IMG/VR virus record: IMGVR_UViG_3300006924_000018
Span: 1-60,650 of that record
Origin: a virus
Reading direction: 5' to 3' (one strand)
DNA length: 60,650 nt
The position numbers were made by a program, and so were the translations under genes. Shown here piece by piece: positions 57,543 through 60,650 of the stretch (position 1 is the stretch's first letter; each line of letters begins with the position of its first letter). Under the pieces are notes generated by a model that saw only the letters and a list, made by a program, of their open reading frames with translations, did no database searches and had not been told where the DNA came from.

Positions 57543-58442
57543 ATGGCTTTTCTCGACAATTCAGGTGATATTATTCTAGATGCCGTGTTGACTGACACAG
57601 GCAGAATGCGTTTGGCGAAGGGCGACGGCTCCTTCAAGATTGTAAAGTTCGCACTTGGCGACGACGAGATCAATTATACACGATTTGATCTTAATCACCC
57701 AAGCGGCTCTGCATACGCAGACCTCGAACTTCTACAGACACCAGTACTAGAGTCCTTCACCAATAACACTTCTTTGATGAACTCAAGACTAGTAACCATT
57801 CCTAGAAACAATCTCCTATATCTACCAGTTGTTAAGCTCAACGAGAATTTCGCTGGCACAGCTAGAAACACAGAGATCAGTCAGTTTGCAATTGCAGTCA
57901 ACGATGCAACTGTAAGCACTTTCGCATCCGGCTCTGGCGTCATCGACGGCACAGGCGCTGGCAACATTGATAACAACATCCGCCTTGATCAGGGCCTAGA
58001 TACTTCCGCTATCTCCCCTACTCGTGCGCTTGACCCACTCCTCGTTGAAACACAGTACATCCTAGAGATCGACAACCGTCTAGGCTCCATCGTTTCAATC
58101 CCAGAGAAGGGCAATACAGTTGCTCCTCTATCCTTTATCGACGATGACCAGATTGCAACTTACGTTCTATCTCTAGATGCTGACCCTGATTTTGTTGATT
58201 CTATCACCAACACAACAACTGGCGGCAACCAGACTATCGCTGGCCCTCGCGGAACCAGACTACGCTTCAGCGTTCAGGCTTCTTTGGAGCTAAACGCCAG
58301 CGCATTCTTGTTTGACCAGTTGGGCTCCGAGACCACGCTTCTCGGCAACAACGTTGATTCAATCGACACAGTAATTCGAGTAACCGGTGGTACCACTGGC
58401 TACCGCGTTGACGTTCCAGTAAGATTCATTAGAAACCGCTGA
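57543..58442 (+). CDS. Virion structural protein with LTDxGRxxLAxG domain
   Basis: The first 50 residues of this 299-residue protein, 'GDIILDAVLTDTGRMRLAKGDGSFKIVKFALGDDEINYTRFD', share the layout of the protein at 50821: L-T-x-x-G-x-x-x-L-A-K-G, then a strand and an acidic D-D-E or D-E-D with Y. The rest is beta-rich ('GPRGTRLRFSVQASLELNASAFLFDQLGS', 'VIRVTGGTTGYRVDVPVRFIRNR'). Probably a repeated part of the tail or baseplate surface. A good AGGAG precedes the ATG. Confidence 0.65.
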   Translation: MAFLDNSGDIILDAVLTDTGRMRLAKGDGSFKIVKFALGDDEINYTRFDLNHPSGSAYADLELLQTPVLESFTNNTSLMNSRLVTIPRNNLLYLPVVKLNENFAGTARNTEISQFAIAVNDATVSTFASGSGVIDGTGAGNIDNNIRLDQGLDTSAISPTRALDPLLVETQYILEIDNRLGSIVSIPEKGNTVAPLSFIDDDQIATYVLSLDADPDFVDSITNTTTGGNQTIAGPRGTRLRFSVQASLELNASAFLFDQLGSETTLLGNNVDSIDTVIRVTGGTTGYRVDVPVRFIRNR

Positions 58443-58457
58443 TAAAAGGATTAAAAA

Positions 58458-59549
58458 ATGGCTAACACTTTTAAGCTAATTCGCAATACCGATATTACCT
58501 CTGCCAAGACAAACTTGCACGAGTCAATTCCACTAACTGGAACCATCGCTTCAGGTACATACGCAGACGAGAACATCAAGAATTACGCTCACGGTATGTT
58601 CCAGTCAGTATACGACTACCCTTACCTATCATCATCAGCGAACCACGTTTTCGATGTTACTTTTGGACTTTCAGCGGACGTTGCCTCAGTTACTTCACAA
58701 GAGCAGAAGAAGCGCAACATTTATCAGCAGTTCGCACAGACTTTGGTAGGATATGACGTAACTGGCTCAATCCGCGACTTTGACATCGACGGTATTCTCG
58801 GAACTGGCTCAACAATGGACTACATTGCTGCTGTTCCTTTCTCCCGCCTCCTAGTCAAGGATGAAGTCAAGAAGGGCTCATTTGAGGTCGAGCTTGGCGT
58901 CGCAGCTAACTATGCCAAAGACGGCTCTGTATTCACAGAGCGTATCAAGGTCTTTGACTCCGGCGCGCTAAACAGCTACAAGATCAACTCCCCAGCCGGC
59001 GAATACGGTCTCCTCTACGCGACCAACTCTGCTGGATCACCAATCAACGGTACCAACATTCAGGCTGGTGGTGCTGATGCACAGCCAGTTGGCCTAGTTT
59101 ATTATCAGGCCGGCGTTGCGATCCTCAATATGAAGGCGCTAACAATGACCGGCACCGACGAAGACGGCATCTTGTCTTCCTCCGTTGAGTATAATGTGGG
59201 CGAAGATGACTTTGTGGATGCTGTACTTACCGATAACATTGAGCAGATTTCTGATGACCTCCGTGTTCGCTTGTACAACCTTTCCTTCAACAACACAGTA
59301 GAGCTTAACTCAACCATTTACTTCTGCCGCGCAGATCACAACGAGTTCAACTACTCTGCTAACCCAACCTATCTTGACTCCTCACAGATTCGAGTCAAGA
59401 ATAACTCAAACGACACGCCAGTAGCGTACTTCACAACTGTTGGACTTTACTCTGCTGACAATGAGTTGCTAGCAGTAGCCAAGCTCTCCGAGCCACTTCG
59501 CAAGGATCCAACACAGAACTACACTATCCGCGTCCGTCTAGACTACTGA
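58458..59549 (+). CDS. Virion structural protein, 363 aa
   Basis: Beta-rich. The end, 'STIYFCRADHNEFNYSANPTYLDSSQIRVKNNSNDTPVAYFTTVGLYSADNELLAVAKLSEPLRKDPTQNYTIRVRLDY', is a conserved-looking domain that I recognise from memory in marine myovirus virion proteins; N-Y-S-x-N-P-T-Y is its signature and recurs in the next gene. The start 'TFKLIRNTDITSAKTNLHESIPLTGTIASGTYAD' is likely the docking part. It ends seven bases before the next ATG. Confidence 0.65.
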   Translation: MANTFKLIRNTDITSAKTNLHESIPLTGTIASGTYADENIKNYAHGMFQSVYDYPYLSSSANHVFDVTFGLSADVASVTSQEQKKRNIYQQFAQTLVGYDVTGSIRDFDIDGILGTGSTMDYIAAVPFSRLLVKDEVKKGSFEVELGVAANYAKDGSVFTERIKVFDSGALNSYKINSPAGEYGLLYATNSAGSPINGTNIQAGGADAQPVGLVYYQAGVAILNMKALTMTGTDEDGILSSSVEYNVGEDDFVDAVLTDNIEQISDDLRVRLYNLSFNNTVELNSTIYFCRADHNEFNYSANPTYLDSSQIRVKNNSNDTPVAYFTTVGLYSADNELLAVAKLSEPLRKDPTQNYTIRVRLDY

Positions 59550-59555
59550 TGCGAT

Positions 59556-60650
59556 ATGTCCATCTACAAACTTCAAAACGATGACATTCTATTCAACACT
59601 CTAAAGACTCACCCAGAAAATGAGTTCTTTATCTATAGTGGTAGTATCTACTATCAAAACCAAAACGCGATCTCTGGCGCAAACGTAGACAACCTGTACG
59701 GAATCCCAACAGGCTACGTTTCGCTATATCAGATTAATGTAGATAGAGCTGCATCTGATGTCGTATATCCTTTTGTGACAAAGGGTCGCGATTCGCTATT
59801 GAACGATCCGATCTTCAAGAACGTATCACAGGACGATTACAAGAAGGCTCAGCCGGGAACTACCTTCACCGGATCTTACGACATCTCTGCCAGTATCTCT
59901 AGGGAGCACTTTACAGCCAGCCATCTTGAGGTAATGGAGGCAGCCAATGCCGCTGTTATCAACGCTAACAGAAACAAGGCCGTTTCAGACTTTCAGAATG
60001 CTGAAGAGATTCGTCCTTTAATCTCCGCCAGCACACTCAAGTCGCTGGAAGCCACACTAGACTATAATGCCTTCCAGAGTCCTCACTTCTTTTATTCTGC
60101 CAGTATTCAAGACGGCCCACAGAGAGATCTAGATGTAGTTCAGTCAACACTTATCTCTATCCCAAGCGTATTCTACGGCTCCAAGATCAAGCCAGGATCA
60201 GTAAAGTTGGACTATTATGTCACTGGAACTTATATTGGTAGCTTGGTCGATAGCAAGCAAAATGGTGAACTTATTCAGGTAAGCAGTAGTTACGCTTCTG
60301 ATCGTAATGGCTCTGTCGCTGGTGTCGTGTTGTACCGAGAGGGATTTATTCTACTCACAGGCTCATACGACCTTAGCGCGCAGAAACACCCAGTTGTAGG
60401 CGACCCTACTTCAAACGCGCAGTGGATCCACTGGGGCAGTAGTCTAAATATTACTGGCAGTGATCCAATCTCGGCAAATAAGCTTTCCTTTGAAGGCACT
60501 AGGTACACACATACGAACACATACTTCACCACACTACCAAAGGCGCAGCTGAACTGGTCAAACAACCCTACATACCTAGAGCGCCCTGCTAACGCGATTG
60601 AGGGCCTAGGGTTCAGAACAGGCTCTGCATTTGCTATCGAAACAGAAAGA
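59556..60650 (+). CDS. Virion structural protein, 5' part only
   Basis: The frame from ATG 59556 is open for 365 codons to the end of the window, with no stop, so the gene is cut at its 3' end. It begins M-S-I-Y-K-L-Q-N-D-D-I-L-F. A helical part 'HFTASHLEVMEAANAAVINANRNKAVSDFQNAEEI' is at about 128-162, with beta strands after it ('PSVFYGSKIKPGSVKLDYYVTG'). 'LNWSNNPTYLERPA' near the end parallels 'FNYSANPTYLDS' of the preceding gene. Likely a baseplate or tail surface protein. The ATG at 59549 in another frame gives no product. Confidence 0.7.
   Translation, partial: MSIYKLQNDDILFNTLKTHPENEFFIYSGSIYYQNQNAISGANVDNLYGIPTGYVSLYQINVDRAASDVVYPFVTKGRDSLLNDPIFKNVSQDDYKKAQPGTTFTGSYDISASISREHFTASHLEVMEAANAAVINANRNKAVSDFQNAEEIRPLISASTLKSLEATLDYNAFQSPHFFYSASIQDGPQRDLDVVQSTLISIPSVFYGSKIKPGSVKLDYYVTGTYIGSLVDSKQNGELIQVSSSYASDRNGSVAGVVLYREGFILLTGSYDLSAQKHPVVGDPTSNAQWIHWGSSLNITGSDPISANKLSFEGTRYTHTNTYFTTLPKAQLNWSNNPTYLERPANAIEGLGFRTGSAFAIETER

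Noticed and set aside
60290-60565. A minus-strand frame near the window end
   Set aside because: It is opposite the open-ended structural gene from 59556, which continues the + strand operon.
1-60650. CRISPR arrays, insertion sequences, integrase or attachment sites
   Set aside because: No regularly spaced repeats, transposase or integrase motifs were seen. The only direct repeats found are the tag leader and short units.

Overview
The window is part of the genome of a large tailed bacteriophage with a contractile tail (myovirus, T4-like superfamily). The evidence is a gp25-type baseplate wedge protein, a gp6-type wedge protein, a gp55-type late sigma factor, a PIN-PhoH protein, a tail-lysozyme hub protein and two very large virion genes of 2546 and 3183 codons. 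Every credible gene lies on the + strand. Genes are packed with ATGA, GTGA or TGATG overlaps, and only two stretches exceed 200 bases without a gene (1-241 and 14717-14948). Several protein types are ones I associate from memory with marine myoviruses. The host is not shown.

Region 1 (242-9560). This is a run of mostly small genes. At least five otherwise unrelated proteins (ParB-like, ImmA/IrrE-like protease, kinase-like, a helical protein and a small protein) start with almost the same 14-residue segment, M-(K/R)-x-L-(L/M)-E-(N/S)-W-x-x-(F/Y)-(L/V)-x-E. Two more share a second N-terminal segment, I-T-x-x-x-L-(R/K)-x-I-I-x-E-E. Both end in a (L/V/I)-x-E sequence, the cleavage signature of T4-type prohead protease gp21, and they resemble in layout the capsid-targeting sequences of T4 internal proteins. 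My reading is that this is a set of head-packaged, injected proteins. The region also has a phosphomannomutase, two small membrane proteins, a cupin-like protein and Cys-rich proteins.

Region 2 (9550-18853). It holds a second HExxH protease, a modular virion fiber, a repeat-rich basic/acidic protein, a KxDG ligase-like/NMNAT-like fusion, a nucleotidylyltransferase, PIN-PhoH and several unknowns.

Region 3 (18787-25735). It holds a Cas4/RecB-like nuclease followed by five glycosyltransferases and an RmlB-like sugar-nucleotide dehydratase, packed as one operon. With the phosphomannomutase and nucleotidylyltransferase they suggest that the phage makes or attaches a glycan.

Region 4 (25826-60650). 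Small regulators and gp55 lead into a long morphogenesis block: hub with N-acetylmuramidase, spike-like protein, giant protein 1, gp25, gp6, a structural protein, giant protein 2 with a LamG-like domain, and six further virion proteins, the last cut by the window end.

Regulation. Four sigma-70-like promoters (3114, 5758, 16097, 25758) are visible. A separate recurring element, ACTANTTA(T/A/G), lies 24-40 bases before at least eleven start codons and often overlaps the upstream stop codon. I propose it as this phage's gp55-type late promoter. These regulatory calls are inferences from sequence pattern only.
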